Origin: Turicibacter sp.
GTDB lineage: Bacteria; Bacillota; Bacilli; MOL361; Turicibacteraceae
NCBI GenBank assembly: GCA_030531025.1
Contig: JAUMTV010000018.1
Coordinates: forward strand, 1 to 32,228
Length of the DNA stretch: 32,228 nt
Direction: 5' to 3'
Under the pieces are notes generated by a model. The model was given only the letters and a program-made list of their open reading frames with translations. It was not told the origin of the DNA and ran no database searches. Made by a program: the position numbers and the translations under genes. Of the stretch, positions 1 to 6,405 are shown in pieces. Every line of letters starts with the position of its first letter. Position 1 is the first letter of the stretch.

Positions 1-58
1 CGAGCTATTTAATGAGAAAGTGTCGCATTTGTATTGACAATTCGTCTTATAAAAAATA

Positions 59-570
59 TTAACGCCAAACTTTTCCATCAATGATTATAGTCGAACCATT
101 GGGTTTAACTCCAAAGTAATAATTTTTTGATGTGTTTAAGTTATTAAGAGCAAATGTTACATTAGTTCCTTTTTTAACAGATAATTCTGCTACAACATTA
201 TTAGTTGAGTGTTCGTATAAATAAAATTTATAGTACTTTGTGTTTGGACCGGAAGATTCAGGTAATTGGAAATTTAGTCTACCATTATGTTCTTTAAAAT
301 AATAATTAGAATAGATAGTAGAATTATCAGTATGGACACCCAAACTATAACCACTATAAGAGAGTCTCCAGCTAAGCAATGGACGATTGGTTCCGTAATA
401 TTCGGGAAAACTGGATCCTTAAAAAACGAATCAATCGAATCCTCTTCAATAAATTCGAGAGATACTTCAGGGGTGATAGAATCAATTATAATATCGCTGC
501 TAGCATACGACACTTTATTGTAGCCAAAGAATAGTATACCCAAAAATAATAGTGACAAGATTTTTTTCAT
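59..570 (-). pseudogene. Small secreted protein gene with an internal frameshift
   Basis: The N-terminal part starts at the ATG at 570-568, about 8 nt after an AAGGAGGGG ribosome site. It encodes a typical signal peptide: MKK, then a hydrophobic stretch ending in VSYA, followed by an acidic segment. That frame continues to 274 as a hydrophobic tail that looks unnatural. A second frame, open from about 415 down to the stop at 59-61, encodes a polar, Tyr/Asn/Ser-rich sequence typical of a beta-rich extracellular domain. Restoring one base in the T4C3 run (plus-strand 404-410) joins them as ...DPVFPEYYGTNRPLLSW..., a protein of roughly 170 residues. I do not recognise the family. The shift could be a real mutation, phase variation at the short homopolymer, or a sequencing error. 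No terminator is visible in 1-58. Confidence 0.6.
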
Positions 571-626
571 CAATAACCCCTCCTTATGAATTATTTTCTA
601 TATTTAGTATAAAGTGTATCATTTGC

Positions 627-662
627 GAAAAAAGTCGAAAAAAGATGAAAAAGAAATCTTTT
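627..662. promoter_or_regulatory. Helically phased A-tracts upstream of the secreted-protein gene
   Basis: GAAAAAAG occurs at 627-634 and 637-644, and GAAAAAG at 647-653, so the period is exactly 10 bp, close to one helical turn. T-tracts follow. Runs of A spaced this way bend DNA. They lie about 55-95 bp upstream of the minus-strand start at 570, just behind a possible -10 (TATACT on the minus strand). They could act as an UP element or a binding array for a regulator. The role is inferred. Confidence 0.4.
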
Positions 663-819
663 TATCTTTTTTTGTATAAAGTTAAAGTTGATAATCTTAT
701 TAGTTAAATTTATGTATTGTTTAATTTTATAATTTAACCTAGATGTATTTACTACATAACGTGTTTTTGTTTAACCGCTAAATTGTCTTAAACACCACAT
801 TCTAACATCGGTATTCCTT

Positions 820-1128
820 TTAGCGCCTAAATGAAGAGAATTTTTTGGGTACCCAATCTGCTTCCTCTTCTTCATCTAGGTATAACTCTCCATCATCCAT
901 ATTATTGTGCCAGTAGTTATCTACAAATTCATTCGTTTCTTCCAATAAGACGTACAGATTTCCTTTCTCGAAGTGGCAGTCTGTTAATTTAACTCTAATT
1001 GTTTTATTTGATTCGATAGATTCTCTTTTCATGAGAGCCTCTGAGTATCTTACTGAATAAAGCAAGTCTCTATTGTTGTAACGTAATACTTCCCACCCTA
1101 ATAGTTCTAAAATCTCAACTGCATTCGT
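820..1128 (-). pseudogene. 5'-truncated or frameshifted gene for a small acidic cytosolic protein
   Basis: The frame is open from just after a TAA (plus 1129-1131) to the stop at 820-822. It reads AVEILELLGWEVLRYNNRD and continues into a charged protein with a DEEEEADW stretch near the end. The protein-like sequence runs up to the upstream stop with no usable start before a TTG at 1065 or an ATG further on, and neither has a ribosome site. An ATG out of frame by one base (AATGCAGTTGAG) lies at the very beginning, so a 1-nt deletion just after the original start is one explanation. Loss of the 5' end by recombination is the other. Family not recognised; small immunity-type proteins often look like this, but that is a guess. 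Confidence 0.5.
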
Positions 1129-1148
1129 TTAAATCCCCCCAGTGTGTT

Positions 1149-1628
1149 GTGTGCGTGTTAACAGGGGTTTATGGAGGGTATAAATTTCATGAGAAAAATT
1201 ATGCGATGGGGTTCTTGTATCTATTCACTGCGGGATTATTCTTGATAGGGTGGATTGTTGATTCAGTTAGATTAACTTTATATGTTTTCTTTAAATCAGA
1301 AGAGGAATTAGAACAGATTGAAACTGAAAGAGTTATAAACTTAGCTGCTAAGAAAAAAGAAAAGGAAGAATTAGTAAGAGAATTTAGAATGGAGCGTACT
1401 CGAGCTAGACTAGGGAAACACACTAGAAATGCTAATCAGGTTATTAGTTGTCCAAAATGTGGCGGAACACAAATATCAGCACATAAAAAAGGATTGGGTT
1501 TTGGTAAAGTTGTTGTAGGTACTGTAACATTTGGTTTATTAGCAGGAGCTGGATTTGGAATGATAGGAAAGAATAAAATATTTTTATCTTGTATGCACTG
1601 TGGACATCAATGGAAACCTAAAAGATAA
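1149..1628 (+). pseudogene. TM2-domain protein with C-terminal zinc ribbon, 5' end apparently missing
   Basis: The first 45 residues match most of a TM2 domain: GVYGGYKFHEKNYAMGFLY, then a second hydrophobic helix ending in GWIVD. A charged coiled-coil segment follows (about residues 50-90). The end is a zinc ribbon with paired cysteines CPKC and CMHC, separated by a Gly-rich hydrophobic insert. The normal first ten or so residues of the TM2 helix and the preceding lysines are missing. The only in-frame start is GTG 1149 (or GTG 1155), and CCCCCCAGTGTGTT before it offers no ribosome site. The open frame continues upstream into nonsense. The gene is therefore probably truncated at its 5' end, though weak expression from GTG cannot be excluded. 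Such proteins are common in phage and other accessory DNA. Confidence 0.55.
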
Positions 1629-1635
1629 ATATAAA

Positions 1636-1672
1636 AACAACAGAAGGCTTGCACTACCTGTTGTTCTTTATT
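1636..1672 (+). terminator. Rho-independent terminator after the TM2 gene
   Basis: AACAACAG (1636-1643) pairs with CTGTTGTT (1658-1665) and is followed by CTTTATTTTT. Confidence 0.6.
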
Positions 1673-1674
1673 TT

Positions 1675-1704
1675 TGCCACCATAAGCATATTTAGTGGCA
1701 TTTT
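1675..1704. terminator. Second hairpin, possible bidirectional terminator
   Basis: TGCCAC (1675-1680) pairs with GTGGCA (1695-1700). T-rich DNA flanks it on both strands, so it could back up the previous terminator or stop minus-strand transcription. Confidence 0.4.
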
Positions 1705-1915
1705 ATAAGGTTAAAAATAGTTCGATAAAAATAAAATTATCACATTAAAAAATGTGGGAATACCAATGATTATATTGGATTTTATTATGATTTATTAAAG
1801 GTGTCGGAATTTGGCATTACTTAACTTGCAGATAATTCATGATTTTTTTCTCTGTAATGCGTGTGGCACACGATGATAAGGGATGAAAAACATTGAAATT
1901 ACAACATTTGAAAGA
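1705..1915. other. Gene-free stretch upstream of an orphan terminator
   Basis: I see no coding frame with a ribosome site. The stretch contains a small hairpin (GTGTGGCACAC, 1861-1871) and leads into the terminator at 1916-1948. It may therefore encode a short untranslated RNA or be the remains of a lost gene. Confidence 0.3.
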
Positions 1916-1948
1916 CTTTAAGAGTCTAAGCTCTTAAGGCCTTTTTTT
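1916..1948 (+). terminator. Orphan Rho-independent terminator
   Basis: CTTTAAGAG (1916-1924) pairs with CTCTTAAGG (1931-1939) around a 6-nt loop, followed by CC and seven T. No recognisable gene precedes it. Confidence 0.65.
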
Positions 1949-2349
1949 ATTTACTAGATATTTGATAAATAGTTTTTATGAAAAAGATTAATTTTTAAAA
2001 ATTGACTCTAGGGGAGGCTATTTTATTAATTGATAGTAATATAAAAAAAGTATCGAATAGGAAGTAAAATCGCTGTTGAGTCAAGGCGCGGTTTTAGCGT
2101 TATGAATGATTCAGAAGATGATGAAGTTATATGAAGGGTTCTACTAAGCAATAGAAGAGTCATGATTAATCTTTCATTAAATGATATTAAGCATAAGTAA
2201 AAGGTTCAAGGAAGTGTGATTCTTTGGTCCTTTTATTTATAAAATGAATCTTGAAATCATGAAAAAATGCAGGGATAACCGTCGTTGTTTTTCCGACAGG
2301 GGAGTAAGGTAGGGACTTGTTTTTTAGGCGCTTTGAGGAGGAATCTGAC
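1949..2349. other. Gene-free region before the spoIIIA operon
   Basis: No spoIIIAA or spoIIIAB reading frame is present, intact or broken. A long-range inverted repeat (TTGACTC at 2002-2008, GAGTCAA at 2078-2084) spans a possible small structured RNA. One plus-strand frame at about 2058-2131 reads like protein (KIAVESRRGFSVMNDSEDDE) and stops at a TGA. It might be a relic of a gene, but it is too short to name. Confidence 0.35.
2200..2240 (+). terminator. Possible terminator upstream of spoIIIAC
   Basis: AAAGGTTCAAGGAA (2200-2213) pairs with TTCTTTGGTCCTTT (2220-2233) with one mismatch and two G-U pairs around a 6-nt loop, followed by TATTTAT. Confidence 0.45.
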
Positions 2350-2376
2350 GTGTTTTTGGAAGGCTTAGTCAGTTAA
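2350..2376 (+). CDS. Possible 8-codon leader minigene
   Basis: GAGGAGGA (2335-2342) has ideal spacing to GTG 2350, which opens a frame of eight codons (MFLEGLVS) and then TAA. It lies about 90 nt before spoIIIAC. It could be a translated leader, a scar left by a deleted upstream spoIIIA gene, or chance. Confidence 0.2.
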   Translation: MFLEGLVS

Positions 2377-2468
2377 TCTATAGTAATTGTTTGAAGTCAT
2401 CATTTTTTTGTTTAAATGGACATAAGGTTAAGTAGCAAATTAGATGGAAAGGATGAGGTGTAACGTAC

Positions 2469-2675
2469 ATGCCAATGATTGATGTAACAGAAATACTAAG
2501 GTTTGCAGGAGTGGCGTTTTTACTTGGATTTATTGGGATGCTTTTTAAAAAGTTTGAGGTCGGAAAGGAAATCAGTGAGTTAATCATGTTAGCTGGTTAT
2601 GTATATCTCTTAGTGTTCATTGTCCAACTTATTGAAGTATTAATGACCAGTTTACGAACGATTTTTATGTTGTAA
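2469..2675 (+). CDS. spoIIIAC: Stage III sporulation protein SpoIIIAC
   Basis: A 68-residue membrane protein, the same length as B. subtilis SpoIIIAC. It has two hydrophobic helices (about 8-27 and 37-60) around a short charged loop, beginning with the family-like DVTEILRFAGVAFL. SpoIIIAC belongs to the mother-cell channel that links mother cell and forespore during engulfment. The start is ATG 2469 after GATGAGGTG with about 8 nt spacing. It is the first gene of this spoIIIA operon, whereas the usual order begins with spoIIIAA and spoIIIAB. Family practice predicts sigma-E control. The nearest -10-like string, CATAAGGT at 2421-2428, has no convincing -35, so I do not annotate a promoter. Confidence 0.9.
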   Translation: MPMIDVTEILRFAGVAFLLGFIGMLFKKFEVGKEISELIMLAGYVYLLVFIVQLIEVLMTSLRTIFML

Positions 2676-2689
2676 AGGAGGGGGCCATC

Positions 2690-3073
2690 ATTGATATTGT
2701 AAAAATACTCACACTCGTTATAGCTTTTACGATCATCTATTTATTACTAGATGAAGTTAACCCAAAATTTGCAAAAGGATTTAGTTTTATTTTATTGACG
2801 TATTTTTTTATGATGGCCTTACAACTCCTATCGAGTATGATTGGAGAGATCACATCGGTTTTCTTGGACTTTAATGTGGAACAACAGTATGTGACGATTA
2901 TTATTCGCTTAATAGGGATTGTTTACTATGCCGAATTTGTCAGCTTCTTATTAGCTGAGGCAAAGCTTGGGAATGTCGGAAAAATGTTTGAGTATATTGT
3001 TAAGTTATATTTAATTGGATATAGCCTACCGATGATTATCACACTATTTGAACTCATTTTATCAATTGTTTAA
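2690..3073 (+). CDS. spoIIIAD: Stage III sporulation protein SpoIIIAD, non-canonical start codon
   Basis: The protein of about 127 residues (133 in B. subtilis) has several membrane helices and pairs with SpoIIIAC in the channel. The N-terminal IDIVKILTLVIAF is clearly coding and aligns with the B. subtilis start MQIDIVQIVGLG (recalled). However, the first ATG in frame is at 2795, which would remove the first helix. A strong AAAGGAGGGGG site at 2674-2684 overlaps the spoIIIAC stop and points to ATT 2690 (or ATC 2687). No ATG, GTG or TTG lies in this frame between 2675 and about 2780. Initiation at AUU or AUC is therefore the simplest reading. Internal TTG 2783 or ATG 2795 are poor alternatives because they have no ribosome site. 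Confidence 0.8.
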   Translation: MDIVKILTLVIAFTIIYLLLDEVNPKFAKGFSFILLTYFFMMALQLLSSMIGEITSVFLDFNVEQQYVTIIIRLIGIVYYAEFVSFLLAEAKLGNVGKMFEYIVKLYLIGYSLPMIITLFELILSIV

Positions 3074-3108
3074 TCAAGAACTAATTTGACGTACTAGGAG
3101 GGGGAGTA

Positions 3109-4167
3109 ATGGATGGAACAAGTGTTGATCTTTCGTCTTTTGAAAATATATGGGCTGAAATTTATGATCAGTATGATTGGCTCGTTCAAACTGATTTCTT
3201 AGATAAATCTAATTTATTAAATGTTGAAAACTTTAATCTTGTAAATTTCTTTCAATCGCTTGGTGACTATGCTTTGCATGAGTTATCAGTCGGTTTTTCT
3301 CAATTTAAAAGTATTTTGATTTTTTTACTCATTATTGCCCTTTTTCAAAACATTCAATCCTCGTTTTCAACGAAATATGAAAAGGTCACAAATACGGTTT
3401 TGAAATTGGTGCTCATTGTTCAGCTATTTCAGTTATTTATTTTTTATCATGACTATGTTTTAGAGATTTTAACCCGCTACATGAATGTTGTGGTGGCGAT
3501 ATTTCCTATTTTATTATCTTTAATTACGATTACAGGGGCACTTTGGAATCAGGCATTATTTAAGCCAGCGCTAGTATTTTTAATTAATGTGTCTTATTTT
3601 TTTATCAATGCCATTAGTTTGCCCTTAACTGTCATTGGAACCATTTTTGGTTTTATTAATCAAATAAATATTGAAGATTTATATAGTCGGTTAATTGATT
3701 TTATCAATAAAATTGCACTTTGGACATTAGGTGGCTACTTTGCCTTTTTTTTAACGTTGATGTCTATTCAAAACATCACGCTTAGTTTTGCAGATGGTCT
3801 ATTTTTCCGAACGACACAGAATCTAATGAATCATATTCCTGTTATTGGGACCCGTTTTACGGATACGGTTGTTTCAGTCGTTTCAACGTTATCCATTTTA
3901 CGAAACAGTATGGGATTGCTTGGGATTATTACACTTGTTGTTGTAGTTTCTTTTCCAGTTGTAAAAGTGGGGATTAGTCTTATTTTATTTCGCTTATTGA
4001 GTGCGGTGATCCAACCAGTGATTAGTAAAGATTACATTAAAATTTTAGATGTGTTTAATACGGGGATTATGAATTTATTAGTCATTATGATTATTATTGC
4101 AGTGATGTTTATTTTTACATTCTTCATTATCCTATACAGCTCAAATATGATGTTATTAACGAATTAA
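3109..4167 (+). CDS. spoIIIAE: Stage III sporulation protein SpoIIIAE
   Basis: A 352-residue multi-pass membrane protein, identified by its position between AD and AF and its architecture: an acidic N-terminal region (1-60), then a hydrophobic C-terminal region with many helices. It contains the typical VIGTRFTDTVVSVVSTLSIL segment (about residues 242-261). SpoIIIAE is the large polytopic subunit of the SpoIIIA channel. Start ATG 3109 follows an AGGAGGGGG site with good spacing, and a TAA at 3082 closes the frame upstream, so the start is secure. The B. subtilis protein is about 399 residues with an N-terminal signal sequence (recalled). This one lacks that sequence and begins directly with the soluble segment. 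Confidence 0.88.
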   Translation: MDGTSVDLSSFENIWAEIYDQYDWLVQTDFLDKSNLLNVENFNLVNFFQSLGDYALHELSVGFSQFKSILIFLLIIALFQNIQSSFSTKYEKVTNTVLKLVLIVQLFQLFIFYHDYVLEILTRYMNVVVAIFPILLSLITITGALWNQALFKPALVFLINVSYFFINAISLPLTVIGTIFGFINQINIEDLYSRLIDFINKIALWTLGGYFAFFLTLMSIQNITLSFADGLFFRTTQNLMNHIPVIGTRFTDTVVSVVSTLSILRNSMGLLGIITLVVVVSFPVVKVGISLILFRLLSAVIQPVISKDYIKILDVFNTGIMNLLVIMIIIAVMFIFTFFIILYSSNMMLLTN

Positions 4168-4203
4168 TGATATGTGACAAGATCTGAGGAGATGTGAAAA
4201 GAT

Positions 4204-4659
4204 ATGCTATATGAGTATGCTAAGCAAATGATTGCGATGTTTTTTTTGATAGCTGTTGTCAATTTATTGGTCATTCCGGCTTCGTATAAAAAAATCATAA
4301 CATTTTATCTTCACTTTTTTATCATTGTTATCATTTTAAAGCCGGTGATTAGTATAATGAATAATGAAGTTAGTTCCTTCATTGATTCAATCTCGTTTAT
4401 TAACGAAGATGAATTTGATCAATCCATTCAGTATTATCAAGGATTAGTTGAAAATGATTTATCAAAGATGACGATGGCAGAAATTGAATCGTTAATTCGA
4501 AAAGCTGAAGAGAATTGCCAAGTTCAACTTACAGGATTTGAATTTAGTGAAGTGCTGACAGTAAAAATGGTTGAGACTGATGCAGAGGCAAAAACGTGTA
4601 TGCTTAATCAGCTAGGTCTTGAGCAGAGTGATGTCATCTTTGAGAGAGGAGGTCGATGA
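4204..4659 (+). CDS. spoIIIAF: Stage III sporulation protein SpoIIIAF
   Basis: A 151-residue protein with two N-terminal membrane helices (about 8-25 and 31-50) and a soluble C-terminal domain rich in acidic residues. This matches SpoIIIAF, a channel subunit with a ring-building-like domain. It is shorter than the B. subtilis protein (about 206). Start ATG 4204 lies 12 nt after GAGGAG, which is rather far. No other start in frame is better. Its stop (TGA 4657-4659) overlaps a possible minigene ATG. Confidence 0.83.
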   Translation: MLYEYAKQMIAMFFLIAVVNLLVIPASYKKIITFYLHFFIIVIILKPVISIMNNEVSSFIDSISFINEDEFDQSIQYYQGLVENDLSKMTMAEIESLIRKAEENCQVQLTGFEFSEVLTVKMVETDAEAKTCMLNQLGLEQSDVIFERGGR

Positions 4660-4706
4660 AAAAAGCAACTCAATACGTTAATATGAGTGGGATAGGAGGT
4701 AGATGA
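4656..4706 (+). CDS. Possible 16-residue minigene between spoIIIAF and spoIIIAG
   Basis: ATG 4656 overlaps the spoIIIAF stop (ATGA) and follows GAGGAGGTCG. It reads MKKATQYVNMSGIGGR and stops at 4704-4706, one base before the GTG of spoIIIAG. The spoIIIAG ribosome site lies inside it. It may serve translational coupling. SD spacing of only 3 nt is short, so expression is uncertain. Confidence 0.3.
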   Translation: MKKATQYVNMSGIGGR

Positions 4707-4707
4707 T

Positions 4708-5163
4708 GTGGGAAAAGAACCAGCAGAACAGTCAGAGTCAATCAGTACAAAGATTCGCAAAATGCTGACGGATTTAGGTCCTTCTGGAATTGTGATGGTA
4801 ATTGCCGCGATCTTCAGTATAACTTTATTGTTAAAAGATGATCTTGGCTCTCTGTCTGGGAAGAATGTATCTTCGGCACAATCATCTGTCGAGGTAAAGC
4901 ACAAAGAACAGATCACAGCTATATTTGAATCAATAGAAGGAGTAACTGTTGACAGTATTAATATCTCATATAAAACGGTTGCTGATTCCTCAACGACACT
5001 CTTTGCTTCGAGTCAAACAGACACTGTTTCAAATGGTGTTGTGATCGTCTATCGTGGGACACTTAAAGCATCTTATGATGTCACACAAGCTATCAGTTTA
5101 TTGCTTGATGTTCCAATTCATCAAATTTCAATATTAAATGCATCTGAACTAGGGGGAAATTAA
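4708..5163 (+). CDS. spoIIIAG: Stage III sporulation protein SpoIIIAG
   Basis: A 151-residue bitopic protein with an N-terminal cytosolic tail, one membrane helix (about 29-45) and an extracytosolic ring-building domain ending in an LLDVPIHQISILNASELG strand motif. SpoIIIAG forms a large ring in the intermembrane space. The B. subtilis protein is about 229 residues, so the extracytosolic domain is compact here. Start GTG 4708 lies 7 nt after AGGAGGT (4694-4700). ATG 4703 is in another frame and closes after 21 codons. Confidence 0.87.
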   Translation: MGKEPAEQSESISTKIRKMLTDLGPSGIVMVIAAIFSITLLLKDDLGSLSGKNVSSAQSSVEVKHKEQITAIFESIEGVTVDSINISYKTVADSSTTLFASSQTDTVSNGVVIVYRGTLKASYDVTQAISLLLDVPIHQISILNASELGGN

Positions 5164-5164
5164 A

Positions 5165-5770
5165 ATGAACAAAAATTCGTATGTAACAGCCGCATTATTT
5201 GTAGTTTTCGTATTATTAACAGTATTTTATTATAGTCTTGATGATTCATCATCAAATCAACCAGCAGCGGGGACAGCAGTTGGATCAACAACAACAGTGC
5301 CACAAGCAAACTTAGAGTTTGAAGAGACTGATGAGCCAAACGGAAGTGAATTAGCATCTAGTGAAGGCTCTGAAGAAGGTGATGCAACAACGGAAACATC
5401 TGGACAATCAACTTCAATTCAAGCATTACGCGCAACACTTGCAAAAGAAAAAAGCCAACGTGAAGCTGATTTAACAGCAATTATTGCAAGTAAAGATTAT
5501 GATGCTGAAGAAAAAAGTGAAGCTAAAGATAGCTTAGAAAAAATTAATAGTGATGGACAACATCAAAGTGCTTTAGAAACGATGATTAAATCAAAAGGAT
5601 ATTCTGATGTTTTAGTACGCGTAAATGATGATGCAGTGCAAGTTCACTTAGAATTATCAGAATCTCAAAGCAACTTATCAGTAGAAGAATTAAATGAAAT
5701 CATTATGATGGCTAAAACAGAATTTACTAATAATCCAGATGTAAAGATCGTTTATACACCAGTTAACTAA
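5165..5770 (+). CDS. spoIIIAH: Stage III sporulation protein SpoIIIAH
   Basis: A 201-residue bitopic protein with an N-terminal membrane helix (about 6-24), a low-complexity Ser/Thr/Glu linker (25-85), a helical segment (90-125) and a C-terminal ring-building domain (about 130-201). SpoIIIAH meets forespore SpoIIQ across the intermembrane space. The ATG lies one base after the spoIIIAG stop, so translation is probably coupled. A strong terminator follows, making this the last gene of the operon. SpoIIQ is not in the window. Confidence 0.92.
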   Translation: MNKNSYVTAALFVVFVLLTVFYYSLDDSSSNQPAAGTAVGSTTTVPQANLEFEETDEPNGSELASSEGSEEGDATTETSGQSTSIQALRATLAKEKSQREADLTAIIASKDYDAEEKSEAKDSLEKINSDGQHQSALETMIKSKGYSDVLVRVNDDAVQVHLELSESQSNLSVEELNEIIMMAKTEFTNNPDVKIVYTPVN

Positions 5771-5782
5771 AAAATAAAAAAC

Positions 5783-5816
5783 GAGCCAAAAAGTTATCTT
5801 TTTGGCTCATTTTTTA
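5783..5816 (+). terminator. Rho-independent terminator of the spoIIIA operon
   Basis: GAGCCAAAAAG (5783-5793) pairs perfectly with CTTTTTGGCTC (5798-5808) around TTAT, followed by ATTTTTT. Confidence 0.9.
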
Positions 5817-5906
5817 TGAATCATACGAAAGGATTCATATATGTGATTGGTCTTTTAGAGGGGGGGGAGTAAAGCTGAATGGTACGGAATGTCTCGGACA
5901 GATAAA

Positions 5907-5943
5907 TAAAAAAGGACCTTACTTGTAAACAAATAAGATCCTT
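5907..5943 (-). terminator. Second (distal) terminator of rpsT
   Basis: On the minus strand GGATCTTATTT pairs with AAGTAAGGTCC, followed by six T. The two imperfect positions are G-U pairs on the minus strand but C-A mismatches on the plus strand, so the hairpin serves the minus strand. Confidence 0.75.
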
Positions 5944-5962
5944 TTTTATCATGTTTAAGAGA

Positions 5963-5987
5963 TAAAAAACACCGACAAAGTGTCGGT
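5963..5987 (-). terminator. First (proximal) terminator of rpsT
   Basis: ACCGACA (5971-5977) and TGTCGGT (5981-5987) form a perfect 7-bp stem with a 3-nt loop. On the minus strand GTTTTTTATC follows, 6 nt after the rpsT stop. Confidence 0.9.
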
Positions 5988-5993
5988 ATTCGA

Positions 5994-6257
5994 TTATCCT
6001 AAAGCGTTGATTTTTTTGCTTAAACGTGATTTTTGACGAGCTGCGAAGTTTTTGTGGCAAATTCCTTTTGCAACAGCTTTGTCTAATTTTTTGTTAGCTG
6101 TATTGTAAGCTTCTTTTGCAGCTTCAACGTTTTTGTTTTCGATAGCAACCTCAACGTTTTTGATAGCTGTACGCATAGATGCTTTGTAAGAAGCATTGAA
6201 TTGACGACGTTTTTCGTTTGTTTTCACACGTTTAACTTGTGATTTGATATTTGGCAT
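5994..6257 (-). CDS. rpsT: 30S ribosomal protein S20
   Basis: An 87-residue basic, helical protein starting [18 protein letters not shown], typical of S20, which binds 16S rRNA early in 30S assembly. The start is the ATG at 6257-6255, with GGAGGTGAAT just before it. An upstream TTG extension of five residues would consume that site, so I reject it. It is monocistronic, with its own promoter and two tandem terminators. In B. subtilis rpsT lies beside gpr (recalled), and here four genes separate them. Confidence 0.97.
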   Translation of the reverse strand: MPNIKSQVKRVKTNEKRRQFNASYKASMRTAIKNVEVAIENKNVEAAKEAYNTANKKLDKAVAKGICHKNFAARQKSRLSKKINALG

Positions 6258-6290
6258 TCTATTCACCTCCATTGAAAATACAACAAACTC

Positions 6291-6319
6291 ATTCTATCAG
6301 ACGAATGTCCAAAATGCAA
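6291..6319 (-). promoter_or_regulatory. Sigma-A promoter of rpsT
   Basis: On the minus strand TTGCAT (6319-6314), a 17-bp spacer, then TAGAAT (6296-6291), about 35 nt before the ATG. Confidence 0.7.
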
Positions 6320-6405
6320 GAAGAAATTACAATATTTAATGAAATGGTAAAAATTCCATTAAAATCAAGTATAAGAATGATTTGTTTTAATATGAAAAAT
6401 AGTGA

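Noticed and set aside
34..62. TTGACA-N17-TATTAA on the plus strand at the start of the window
   Set aside because: It would read antisense into the frameshifted gene and no plus-strand gene follows. A chance match is likely in AT-rich DNA.
287..523. Plus-strand frame of 78 codons
   Set aside because: It lies opposite the signal peptide and domain of the minus-strand gene and has no ribosome site.
1883..1921. 12-codon frame (MKNIEITTFERL) running into the terminator, like an attenuator leader peptide
   Set aside because: AAGGG is directly adjacent to the ATG with no spacing, and no biosynthetic gene follows.
2066..2106. Possible T-box remnant (GGCGCGGTTTTAGCG)
   Set aside because: The conserved T-box core AGGGTGG-ACCGCG is not present and no aminoacyl-tRNA or amino-acid gene follows.
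2421..2428. CATAAGGT as sigma-E -10 of the spoIIIA operon
   Set aside because: It matches only part of CATACAnT, and no -35 like the sigma-E consensus lies 14-15 bp upstream.
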